The translations under genes and the position numbers were made by a program. From Thraustochytrium sp. TN22 (taxonomy: Eukaryota; Sar; Bigyra; Thraustochytrida; Thraustochytriidae), in the NCBI GenBank assembly GCA_013306675.1, contig JABLUY010000011.1, forward strand, positions 1-64,000: a DNA stretch of 64,000 bases, given 5' to 3'. The notes below the pieces were generated by a model that searched no databases, was not told the origin of the DNA, and worked only from the letters and a program-made list of their open reading frames with translations. Below, one piece after another: positions 9,151 through 17,494 of this stretch (position 1 is its first letter; every line of letters starts with the position of its first letter).

Positions 9151-11652
9151 ATGGCGGCCAAGTCGCGCGACCTCCTGCAGGCGGCGCTGGCGGAGGCGGA
9201 GAATGTCGCCCTGGAGGAGAACAACTACCTGGGCGAGGACTTCGAGACGGACGAGTACGACGCGAAGCTGGACAAGTCCGCCTCGGCCAAGATCGCGGAC
9301 CGCGCGCGGCGGAGCACGAGCCTGCTGGCCAAGGGCGAGGACTTCCGCAAGGTGCTGGAGCTGCGGCCCGGGCACGAGTCGCGGCCGCTGTGGGTGGCGC
9401 CGACGGGCCAGATTTACCTCGAGGTGACGTCGCCGTACTTTGCGCTGGCGACGGACTTTCTGGTGGCCATCGCGGAGCCGGAATCGCGGCCGGAGCTGAT
9501 CCACCACTACAAGCTGACGCCGTACTCGCTGTACGCCGCCGTCTCTGTGAATCTGGACACGGAGACAATTCTGCGTACCTTGGGGCGTCTAAGCAAGTGC
9601 TCGGTGCCGCCGGAGGTGGACACCTTTGTGCGCAAGTGCACCGCGTCGCACGGCAAGGCCAAGCTCGTGCTGAAGCGCAACCGGCTGTACGTGGAGAGCC
9701 CGTACCCGGAGGTGCTCAAGACGCTGCTGGATATCCGCGCGATCCGACAGGCGCAGGACCAGTCCATCGACGCGCGCCTGCGGCGGCTCGAGGCGCGGCG
9801 GCTGGCGCAGACGGAGGGCACGGCCGAGGGCATCGGCCCTGGTCAGAGTGTGAGCGAGGTGGACCAGGGCGACGTGCGCCTGCTCGAGACGAACGCGGCC
9901 CAGGAGGACCGCGCCGCGCAGGCTACCGACTTTGAGGAGCTGGACAAGCTGCTGGAGCGGCGCATCGAGCGCGTGGATGAGCTGGCCGAGGACGAGGACG
10001 ATGAGGAGGAGGAAGAGCAGGCGCAGCAGACGAGCGGCGCGCAGGCCGGGCGCAAGCGGACCGCGGACGAGGCGGGCGTGAGCGGGAGCGCCGAGCCGCA
10101 GCCAAAGAAGGTGCTGAGCTTCGAGATCCGGCCCGAGTTCATCGAGCAGGTCAAGGAGGCCGCCATGATGGCCGACTACCCGCTGATGGAGGAGTACGAT
10201 TTCAAGCGCGACACGCGCAACCCAGACCTGCCCATGAGCCTGCGCGCATCGACGCGCGTACGTCCGTACCAGGAAAAGTCTCTGGCCAAGATGTTTGGCA
10301 ACGGGCGCGCGCGGTCCGGCATTATCGTGCTGCCGTGCGGCGCCGGCAAGACGCTGACGGGCATCACGGCGGCGTGCACGGTGAAGAAAAGCTGTATCAT
10401 CTTTTGCATCAACGCAGTGGGCGTGGAGCAGTGGATCCGCTCGCTGAAGATGTTCACCACGCTCAAAGACGAGCACATCCGCCGCTTCACGAGCCAGTCC
10501 AAGGACGACCTGCACGAGTCTGGTGCCACCGTGCTGGTGACCACGTACAACATGATGTCCTACAGCAAGGGCCGTTCCGAGGACGGCGAGCGCGTCATGG
10601 AGCAGGTCAAGAACACCGAGTGGGGCCTCATCATCATGGACGAGGTCCATGTGGTGCCGGCCAAGATGTTCCGCATGGCGCTACGCCACGTCAAGTCACA
10701 CTGCAAGCTGGGCCTCACCGCGACGCTGGTGCGCGAGGACGGCCTCATCGACGACCTGAACTTTCTCATTGGCCCCAAGCTCTACGAGGCCAACTGGCAG
10801 GCGCTCACCGAGGAGGGCTACCTGGCCAAGGTGCTGTGCGCCGAGGTCTGGTGCCCAATGACGGCCGAATTCTTCGCCGAGTACCTCAACCCGGACACGC
10901 CGGCCAAGCGCAAGCAGCTGCTCTACGTCATGAACCCGAACAAGTTCGCCATCTGCCAGATGCTCTTGCGCTACCACGTCGAGAAGCGCGACAAGGTGCT
11001 CGTCTTTTCCGACGACATCCCCGCCATTCTGCGCTATAGCACCTACCTGCGCATCCACCACCTCTATGGTGACACCACCCAATGGGAGCGCGAGAGCCTG
11101 CTGCGCCGCTTCCGCGGCGGCAAGAACCTGCAGGACGGCGAGACGGAGATCAATGTGCTTGTCATCTCCCAGGTTGGCGACGTCGGCATTGACCTGCCCC
11201 AGGCCAACGTCATCATTCAGGTCTCCTCGCACTTTGGCTCGCGGCGCCAGGAGGCGCAGCGTCTCGGCCGCATTCTGCGGCCCAAGCCCGGCGAGGACTT
11301 TAACGTGGGCTGGAACGCCTACTTTTACACCCTCATCTCCATGGACACCTCCGAAATGTACTTTTCCAACAAGCGCCAGCAGTACCTGGTTGACCAGGGC
11401 TACACCTTCAAGGTCATCCGCAACATCAGGGAGATCGCCCGCGAGAGCGGCATCCCCTACGAGGAGCTGCCCATCGACAAGCAGCGCGAGATCCAGCGGG
11501 ACCTGCGCGCCAACAAGGTCTCCGAGGCTCTCTTCGAGAAGAGCCTCGAGATCGCCAACCGCCAGCAGGCGAGCTCGCGCAAGGCCTCGGGCGGCCGTGC
11601 TCCGCCCAACAAGCTCATGCGCAGCCTCCTGCGCAAGACTGGCAGGCGCTGA
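9151..11652 (+). CDS. ERCC3: TFIIH helicase/translocase subunit XPB (ERCC3/Ssl2)
   Basis: An 833-residue XPB orthologue, the 3'-5' DNA translocase of TFIIH that opens promoters and acts in nucleotide excision repair. Walker A is PCGAGKT at 395-401, the Walker B box is DEVH at 497-500, and motif III (GLTAT) is followed by the XPB-specific R-E-D triplet at 528-530. Motif VI QRLGRILRP starts at 703. An N-terminal damage-recognition-type region (PLWVAPTGQIYLE and onward) precedes the helicase core, with an acidic linker between them. Length matches human and yeast XPB. The ATG at 9151 has a GCCATGG context; 229 open codons upstream are unlike XPB and are taken as leader. It converges with the SMYD-like gene, with stops 216 bases apart. 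Confidence 0.97.
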   Translation: MAAKSRDLLQAALAEAENVALEENNYLGEDFETDEYDAKLDKSASAKIADRARRSTSLLAKGEDFRKVLELRPGHESRPLWVAPTGQIYLEVTSPYFALATDFLVAIAEPESRPELIHHYKLTPYSLYAAVSVNLDTETILRTLGRLSKCSVPPEVDTFVRKCTASHGKAKLVLKRNRLYVESPYPEVLKTLLDIRAIRQAQDQSIDARLRRLEARRLAQTEGTAEGIGPGQSVSEVDQGDVRLLETNAAQEDRAAQATDFEELDKLLERRIERVDELAEDEDDEEEEEQAQQTSGAQAGRKRTADEAGVSGSAEPQPKKVLSFEIRPEFIEQVKEAAMMADYPLMEEYDFKRDTRNPDLPMSLRASTRVRPYQEKSLAKMFGNGRARSGIIVLPCGAGKTLTGITAACTVKKSCIIFCINAVGVEQWIRSLKMFTTLKDEHIRRFTSQSKDDLHESGATVLVTTYNMMSYSKGRSEDGERVMEQVKNTEWGLIIMDEVHVVPAKMFRMALRHVKSHCKLGLTATLVREDGLIDDLNFLIGPKLYEANWQALTEEGYLAKVLCAEVWCPMTAEFFAEYLNPDTPAKRKQLLYVMNPNKFAICQMLLRYHVEKRDKVLVFSDDIPAILRYSTYLRIHHLYGDTTQWERESLLRRFRGGKNLQDGETEINVLVISQVGDVGIDLPQANVIIQVSSHFGSRRQEAQRLGRILRPKPGEDFNVGWNAYFYTLISMDTSEMYFSNKRQQYLVDQGYTFKVIRNIREIARESGIPYEELPIDKQREIQRDLRANKVSEALFEKSLEIANRQQASSRKASGGRAPPNKLMRSLLRKTGRR

Positions 11653-11868
11653 CTCACATGTCAGGCTGCGGCGGTCGTGGGGACATGACATCGACAACGT
11701 GTCTTTAAACGTGTCTGACTGGCCTGGCAGCAAGAGATCGCAAGAGAGAGAAAAAGAAAAAAAGAAACGGCAACGCGTACGCCTAGGAGAGGAAACTAAG
11801 CTAACCAACTCACTCTCTGTCAGGACACGCATTGTCGAGCCAAGAAGACAGGCCTACAGGCCGACTCC

Positions 11869-13038
11869 TTACGCAGCTTCCCGCCGAAATGAACAACCAC
11901 AATCCACCTGGCACGAAAAGCCATAGTTCCATGAGAAGAACTTTTGCAGCTGCGCCGTGCTCAGTCCCCGCGAGCCAGCGTAGTGAAAGGTAATCTCCTC
12001 ACCGGCCGCAAGGTCGCGCCGCGGAATGAGAGACGCCATGGCGCCGTCAAAGGACAGGTCCACCGAAGGCTCGCACGAGTGATTCGCGAAGCTCAGCGTC
12101 GGGTACAGCGCCGAGGCCGTCGGCGTGCGCAGGGAGTTGACGTGCAGACTTGCCATGGCAGCCATGAAGAACTCGCGCGGGTCGCCCAGCGGGCGATCCT
12201 GCAACGAAGAAGAGCCCGCCCAGAACTTGCTCTGCGCCGCCGGCAGGCCCGCCAGCGCGCACGCGCGCTCCACGCGCGCGTGACTGCGCAGCCAGTCCTG
12301 CTCCCACGCCGCCTCCGTGCCGGGCCCCACCTCGGGCCGCACCATGGACCACACCGTCACGAGCGTGTTCATGGACCCCATCACAAGCTCCTCGGCCAGC
12401 GCGCGCACCAGGAGACCCTGCACGATGCCCGGGAAGCGGTTTGTCTGCGTCGGCCCGGTCTCGCCGGTGCTCTCGTCGCCCAGTGAATGGAGCGCACGCA
12501 AGGTCTTGCGGATGAGCTCCTCCCTGGCGCTCACGCTTTCATTTTCGCTCGTGCAAGTCGGGCACGAGCTCCTGTCCGTCGCCATGCACACGACGCATGG
12601 CCCGTTCGCCGCGCTGTGCATGGCCCGGCGCCCGCGCTTCTTCTTCTTGCTGCCAGCCGTCGCCTTTGGCCTGTGCTGCAAGATCTCCGGCTTGGGCGTC
12701 TGCTGCGCACCCCGCCCCTGCGCCTGCGCCTGCGCCGGCCCGCGCGTCAGCGGCGGCCGCTGCATGGGCAGCGCCTCGTCTCCGTCCACGTCCAGCATCG
12801 CGCTCTCCGCCGCCTTCGCGGGCCGCCCCGCCGCCTGCCTCACCTCGGCCGCCGCGAGCGGCAGCAGCGGGCCGACCGCGACGCCGCGCCGCAGGTCGCG
12901 CGCCGCGAAGAGCCCGCGCCCGCCGCCCACGCCCGCCAGCCGCTGCACGCGCAGCGGCAGCGCCTCGCACACCAGCGAGCTCAGCACCTCCAGCTCCACC
13001 ACGCTCGCCGCCTCGCGCACGCGCGCGCGCCCCGCCAT
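11869..13038 (-). CDS. SET-domain protein, SMYD-like
   Basis: A 389-residue split-SET protein, likely a lysine methyltransferase. The SET-N part is GRGLFAARDLRRGVAVGPLL at 40-59. A long insert (70-210) carries a small Cys cluster, CVVCMATDRSSCPTC at 148-162, where SMYD proteins have a MYND finger; it has only four Cys, so it is a reduced or non-canonical one. SET-C has the cofactor-binding NHSC motif (LSFANHSCEPSVDL, 315-328) and GEEITFHYA (346-354). The C-terminus NYGFSCQVDCGC (371-382) matches the post-SET Cys of SMYD enzymes. The ATG at 13038 comes just before the SET-N strand; 134 upstream codons are low-complexity Arg/Ala. Target unknown, either histone or non-histone. Confidence 0.8.
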   Translation of the reverse strand: MAGRARVREAASVVELEVLSSLVCEALPLRVQRLAGVGGGRGLFAARDLRRGVAVGPLLPLAAAEVRQAAGRPAKAAESAMLDVDGDEALPMQRPPLTRGPAQAQAQGRGAQQTPKPEILQHRPKATAGSKKKKRGRRAMHSAANGPCVVCMATDRSSCPTCTSENESVSAREELIRKTLRALHSLGDESTGETGPTQTNRFPGIVQGLLVRALAEELVMGSMNTLVTVWSMVRPEVGPGTEAAWEQDWLRSHARVERACALAGLPAAQSKFWAGSSSLQDRPLGDPREFFMAAMASLHVNSLRTPTASALYPTLSFANHSCEPSVDLSFDGAMASLIPRRDLAAGEEITFHYAGSRGLSTAQLQKFFSWNYGFSCQVDCGCSFRREAA

Positions 13039-13485
13039 GCCGCGCCGCGCCGCGCCGCGCGCGTCTCCGTCTCGCGCGTCTCGCCTCTGCTCGCCTGCGC
13101 CTGCTCCGGCGCTCCCGCGCGTTCCGTTCCCCGTTCTTCCCCGCGCTTGTGCATCGTTCGTTCCGTTCTGGCCTCGGGCCGGCGGAATCGGCGAAACTTG
13201 GCGAGTCAAGGCGGGCACGCGCCGGAGGAGGCGCGCCGCGCTCCGCGCCGCGCCGCGCGCGCGCGGCAGACGGGCTTGCGCGCGCGCTCGCTCGCTCGCT
13301 CGCTCGCTCGCGCGCGCGCGTGCTTGCTGCGGCGCGGCTGCTGCGGCGCGGCGCGACCCGGCGCTCGCGACCCCCTCGGCGGCGGCGGCGGCGGCGGCGC
13401 GGGCGGCGGCGGCCAGGCGAGCGAGGGAAGCGCCTCGCACGTGCAGGTGGAGGAGCAGAGCGAGGCGGGGGAGCGCGAGGCGGGA

Positions 13486-13519
<34 letters not shown>

Positions 13520-13538
13520 GCGCGCGCGTGTTGGCACG
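13039..13538. other. Divergent intergenic region, SMYD-like / double GYF
   Basis: A 500-base shared promoter region, extremely GC-rich. It contains a (CTCG)n array at about 13285-13310 and a GGC-triplet run at about 13486-13520 directly before the GYF gene. No further gene is supported. Confidence 0.5.
13285..13310. repeat. (CTCG)n tetranucleotide array
   Basis: About six CTCG units between two divergent start codons. The same tetramer (GAGC/CTCG) recurs upstream of other genes in the window. Confidence 0.8.
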
Positions 13539-14249
13539 ATGCCGACGCAATGGTACTTCCGCGACAAGAAGGACAAGGTGCAGGGCCCGTTCTCCTCGGA
13601 GGAGATGCGCGCCTGGTATGAGGCCGGGTACCTGAACGCCGACCTGCCCGTGTGCCGCGGCGACCCGCGCATGAACGCGTTCAAGCCGCTGGCCAACATG
13701 TTCCCGAACGGCAGCAATGCCTTCCTCGAGGAGGAGGACGTGCCGGCGCCGCGCCAGGCGGCCACGCGCCAGCAGGGGGGCGGCGGTGGCGGCGACGGCG
13801 GCCAGTGGTACTTTCTGGACCGCAACCACCAGCAGCAGGGCCCGTTCACCGATATCCACATGCGCCAGTGGCACATGGCCGGCTACTTTGAGCCGACGCT
13901 GCAGATCATCAACGTCGCCTTCAGCGACCCCAAGTGGGCCTCGCTGCGCGAGTATTTTCCCAACGTGGCCGACGCCTTTGCGGTGGAGGCTGTGCACGTG
14001 GGCTCGGAGCAGGCGCGCCCGGGCCAGGGTGCGCCCTTCGCTGAGGCCGTTGGCTCCGGCAACCTGCCGCGCTCGCCGCACCGCAACGCCGCGCCGGGCG
14101 ACGACCCGCGCTTCAACTTTCCTGAGTGGCTCCCGGTGCCGCCGCGCTTCCGCGGCGTCAAGAAGGTGTATCCCAGCGAGAAGAACGGCGGCAAGCGAAG
14201 AGTCGCGATCCGCGACGTCAACGGCCACGAAGTCAAGACGCTCGTTTGA
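13539..14249 (+). CDS. Protein with two tandem GYF domains
   Basis: A small protein of 236 residues built mainly of two GYF-type modules. The first is QWYFRDKKDKVQGPF..MRAWYEAGYL (4-32) and the second QWYFLDRNHQQQGPF..MRQWHMAGYF (89-117); both keep the aromatic residues and the QGPF turn that form the pocket for proline-rich peptides. A Gly-rich linker separates them. The C-terminal 50 residues contain FNFPEWLPVPPRFRGVKKVY and end in a basic tail. GYF proteins act in spliceosome assembly (CD2BP2) or translational repression (GIGYF); this one lacks the other domains of either. The ATG at 13539 is the first one that fits; the long upstream frame is GC-repeat leader. Confidence 0.85.
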   Translation: MPTQWYFRDKKDKVQGPFSSEEMRAWYEAGYLNADLPVCRGDPRMNAFKPLANMFPNGSNAFLEEEDVPAPRQAATRQQGGGGGGDGGQWYFLDRNHQQQGPFTDIHMRQWHMAGYFEPTLQIINVAFSDPKWASLREYFPNVADAFAVEAVHVGSEQARPGQGAPFAEAVGSGNLPRSPHRNAAPGDDPRFNFPEWLPVPPRFRGVKKVYPSEKNGGKRRVAIRDVNGHEVKTLV

Positions 14250-14350
14250 GGGATGCCTTTTCCCTGTGTGTTCTCCAAATCAATTTTCTTTTCGTTTCTC
14301 TTTGGTCTTCATTCTTTTGCAAGGAGATGCTGCTCGTCCTGGAACGCGTA

Positions 14351-14373
14351 TCTCTCTCTCTCTCTCTCTCTCT
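14351..14373 (+). repeat. (TC)n microsatellite in 3' flank of the GYF gene
   Basis: Eleven or so CT dinucleotides lie between two convergent stop codons 163 bases apart. They are probably in the 3' untranslated region of one or both genes. Confidence 0.85.
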
Positions 14374-14412
14374 GGACCTAACCTTCGCAATTGCAAGTCT
14401 CTGGCATTTACC

Positions 14413-16581
14413 TTACATCATGACGTCATCCAGGGAAAAGGGCACTGCATTTTTCTTCTGCTTCTTGGCCGTCGCAGCTGCAGCAGGAGCCTCGGTGGGA
14501 CGCTTTGTGAAGAACTTGCTAATGGGCGCCTGGCCATCCTTCTTCTGCTTCTGCTTTTGCTTTTGCTTTTGCTTGGCCGCTGCTGTTGTTGTTGCTGGTT
14601 TCGGTGCGGCAGCGGACTTGTTTGACTTGTCCACCTCGCCAGTATGCGCCTTGGTCGCGCGGACGCCTCGTTTTGGCTGCACCTTGGTTGGCTGCGCCTT
14701 GGCAGGCTTCTTGTCCTCATCAGTGTCCACGGCAAAGGTGGCCCGTTTGCGCGTCTTCTTGGCTGCGGCGCCAGGGGCCTTGGTCTCAGCCTTGATGGCG
14801 ACGCCGGTGCTGGCACTCTTGTTCTGCAGCTTCTTCTTCTTTTCAGCGTCGTCGTCATCGTGGGCCGCGAGCTCGGCGGCGCGCAGCTCCGTCATGATCT
14901 CCAGCGTCTTGGCCTCGGCTTCCTGCGAGAGCGTGCGCGCCTCGCGTTGGAAGCTGATAAAGGCCTCCAGCACCTGCATGACGATGGCCAGCGAGTGGCC
15001 CGGCAAGAGCTGCTTGATCGTGCGCTGATTCGCCTTGTTCTCGCGCATGAGGCAGCCCAAGAGCAGACAGGCGTACGAACAGGTGATGAGGTCCTCGGCC
15101 GACCAGCCGAACTCGACGTTGGCGCCCGTGGCGCCGGCGCGCAGCTTTGAAAGCGCGTCCTGTGGCAAGAAGGTCACAAAGAAGGCCACAAAGTCGCCGC
15201 AGTACGCGTTCAGCCGTACGCGGTTGCTCGAGGTGGTCTCCACGCAGTTCGTGAGGAGGCCCAGTAGAGTGAGGCGCGCGTCGAAGAGGTACTGCGCGCG
15301 CGCGCTGGGCCGCGCGTCCTCGTCATCCAGGTTCATGCCGAGCAGCAGCGCGTCGGCCGCCGACCCGGCGCCGTCGGGTTTGGTGGAGGAGGAGGACGAC
15401 GAGGACGAGGCGGCGTCCAGGGCGAGCGTCGAGCTGAGAAGGCGGAAGACGTCCACGGCCAGCTCCAGAGCAGTGCCATTCATAGCCTCGCAGCCAGCCG
15501 CGTTCTCGTGCGTCAGGTTCGTGGCGACACGCAGCAGCGGCGGCAGCGCCTCGCTTCCCCAGCGGGCGTCGGCGGACTGCGCGGCGACATAGGCCTTGAG
15601 CAGGCCGCGGCAGACGCGCATGAGATGTTCCATGAAGACGTCGTGGTCCGCGCCTTCAAAAGCCGGCGCCAGGACCAGGACGGACGAGTAGGTGTCGGCG
15701 ACGCCGCCCCAGGCCGTGAGGCGCCAGGCCAGCAGGGGCGAGGCGGACGAGGCGATGGTGCCGTCGGATGCCATCACGGGCGCTGTGGCAGCGCGGCGTA
15801 GCTCGCCTAGAAGCGCCTCGCGCACGAGGCGCACGAGATTGGCGTAGGCGGCAGCCTGGCTCGCGACGCGGCCCTCTTTGCTCGTGCGCCGTGTCTTGAG
15901 AAATACCTTGTGTAGCTTGCACAGCTTGGCCAGCGCCATGAGCGCCGCGTCGCGCGCGCCGAGCCCACGACCCCACGAGAGGCTAAAGCCCGCGCCGTCG
16001 CCCTCCGAGACGCCCTCCAGCGCCGCGGCCTCCGTGACAAAAGCGTCAGGTCTCGCGCGCTTGGCGCTGTTGCTACTGCTGCTGCTGCTGCTGCTGCCGC
16101 CGCCGCCCCCGGCGCCGGCGCCGCCGGCGCGCCCCGCGCCGTCGCCCGCCGCTCGCGCGGCAGCGGGCCCGGCCGCGGCGCGCGCCACCTCCAGCAAACA
16201 GCTCGCCGAAGGCACGAGCGGGTCAAGGTTGATCTGCATGTCCTGCAGGCCCTCCCACTCGTCCTCGTGCGAGTATACCTTGGTCACGGCCAGGCACGCG
16301 ACGATGGCGTCCTCGCCGTAGTGTCCGTCAGCGCGCGAGGCGGACAAGACGTGCTCCAGCCCCGCCGTGAGGCGCGGCACGAGCTTCATATTCTCGTAGT
16401 ACAGGAACTCCTGACTTTTGCTCGCCTCGCTCACAAAGGCAGACACCTCCTGCGCGCTCTCCAGCCGCACGCTCGCGCTGCGTGCCGCCAGCCCCTCCAG
16501 CGCGTACTCGACGCCCGCCCAGCGCGCCGACTCCGCGTTTTGCGCTGAGGCCCGCGCCCCGCGCGCCGCGCGCCCGCGCAT
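14413..16581 (-). CDS. WAPL: Cohesin-release factor WAPL with C-terminal PIP box
   Basis: A 722-residue WAPL-like protein. WAPL unloads cohesin from chromatin together with PDS5. Helical-repeat signatures span about 20-545: WAGVEYALEGL near the start, RVATNLTHENAAGCEAMNG, LLGLLTNCVETTSSNR and ACLLLGCLMRENKANQRTI. A poly-Ser/Gly insert interrupts the repeat array. The last 150 residues are basic, with KQ repeats, then Q684-x-x-I-x-x-F-F691 (QAPISKFF), an exact PCNA-interacting PIP box, and a conserved-looking end PFSLDDVMM. The ATG at 16581 starts the homologous part; 72 codons upstream are leader-like. It lies tail to tail with the GYF gene. Confidence 0.85.
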   Translation of the reverse strand: MRGRAARGARASAQNAESARWAGVEYALEGLAARSASVRLESAQEVSAFVSEASKSQEFLYYENMKLVPRLTAGLEHVLSASRADGHYGEDAIVACLAVTKVYSHEDEWEGLQDMQINLDPLVPSASCLLEVARAAAGPAAARAAGDGAGRAGGAGAGGGGGSSSSSSSSNSAKRARPDAFVTEAAALEGVSEGDGAGFSLSWGRGLGARDAALMALAKLCKLHKVFLKTRRTSKEGRVASQAAAYANLVRLVREALLGELRRAATAPVMASDGTIASSASPLLAWRLTAWGGVADTYSSVLVLAPAFEGADHDVFMEHLMRVCRGLLKAYVAAQSADARWGSEALPPLLRVATNLTHENAAGCEAMNGTALELAVDVFRLLSSTLALDAASSSSSSSSTKPDGAGSAADALLLGMNLDDEDARPSARAQYLFDARLTLLGLLTNCVETTSSNRVRLNAYCGDFVAFFVTFLPQDALSKLRAGATGANVEFGWSAEDLITCSYACLLLGCLMRENKANQRTIKQLLPGHSLAIVMQVLEAFISFQREARTLSQEAEAKTLEIMTELRAAELAAHDDDDAEKKKKLQNKSASTGVAIKAETKAPGAAAKKTRKRATFAVDTDEDKKPAKAQPTKVQPKRGVRATKAHTGEVDKSNKSAAAPKPATTTAAAKQKQKQKQKQKKDGQAPISKFFTKRPTEAPAAAATAKKQKKNAVPFSLDDVMM

Positions 16582-17200
16582 CGTGCCGGAGCAACACGGC
16601 CCGCGGGACGCCGCGCGCAGCGCGCCCAGCCTTGTCGCCCGCTCCGCGCGCCCGCCCCCCCTCGCGCGCGCGCAGCGACGGGCCGTCAGGCGGTTGGTTG
16701 GGTGCTTGCTGCTCGCGCAGCGCAGCGACGGTGGAAAGGTCGTCGTTAGGTTCGAGATGGGGCGGAGGACGTCTTCCCGCACCGCCGCGCAAAACAAAAG
16801 TCAAGCAGGGCGAGGTTCGGAGGGCGGGGCCCGGCGGGCGGGGAGAAAGGAAGATTGAAGACTTGCGGGTAAGGCGAAGCTCATCGTTCATGCGTGGTAG
16901 CGAATCGCGCGGCGCTAGCGAAGTGTCTTTTGTCAGGAGCGCTCACAGTCGCAGTCAGGCGGGACGTACGAAATTCCCCCAAGCGCAGAACGGAGACCAA
17001 GTGGCAAGCCATCACAATCTGATTTCACCTGCGTTGGTGCGTTCGACTGCGTCAGGCTGCGAGATGGTGGCATGTACGAGGACCTCGCCGCGCGTCGCGG
17101 TGCACAATGCTGTGCCACACAGCGCGGCACGGCGCGTCGTACACTTACAGCAGCTACAGGACAGGAGAATTCCGTCACACTGTGCCGACTTCATCTTGCT

Positions 17201-17258
17201 GTTCGTTCTGATGCTTCGGGCGGTGGACTGTTCGTTCTGATGCTTCGGGCGGTGGATT
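17201..17258 (+). repeat. 29-base direct tandem duplication
   Basis: Two almost identical 29-base units, beginning GTTCGTTCTGATGCTTCGGG at 17201 and again at 17230, lie next to each other. They look like a recent local duplication. Confidence 0.85.
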
Positions 17259-17310
17259 GCGTTTGGCGGACCGCATGGCGTAGCGCCTTTTCGAGTCATT
17301 GTCAAGACCA

Positions 17311-17324
17311 GTGGTACGTACCAC
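17311..17324. promoter_or_regulatory. Perfect palindrome GTGGTACGTACCAC with a third half-site
   Basis: A 14-base perfect inverted repeat is followed after five bases by another GTACCAC (17330-17336). It resembles a binding site for a dimeric protein. It lies 170 bases beyond the stop codon of the minus-strand family member 1. Function is inferred from symmetry only. Confidence 0.3.
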
Positions 17325-17494
17325 GATCCGTACCACCCACCAAGACCACGTTTGAAAGAGTCTGTTGTTGGTCTTATACATATGAGAGTGGTTTTTGGCG
17401 AAAAACCAATAAAAAGGGGAGACGGCCTTGGTCGGCGGCTAGTGTGGCAGGCGATTGATCCAATGCAACGCAAGCGGCCTTTGCTCGCCTTTGC

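Larger units (their letters stand above)
16582..17494. other. Intergenic region between WAPL and family member 1
   Basis: It holds the WAPL promoter and the 3' flank of the next minus-strand gene. It contains a 29-base tandem duplication and a perfect 14-base palindrome (both listed separately) and is less GC-rich than the genes. No gene is supported. Confidence 0.5.

Noticed and set aside
17408-17413. AATAAA poly(A)-like hexamer
   Set aside because: It is on the plus strand with no plus-strand gene ending nearby; both flanking genes are on the minus strand.
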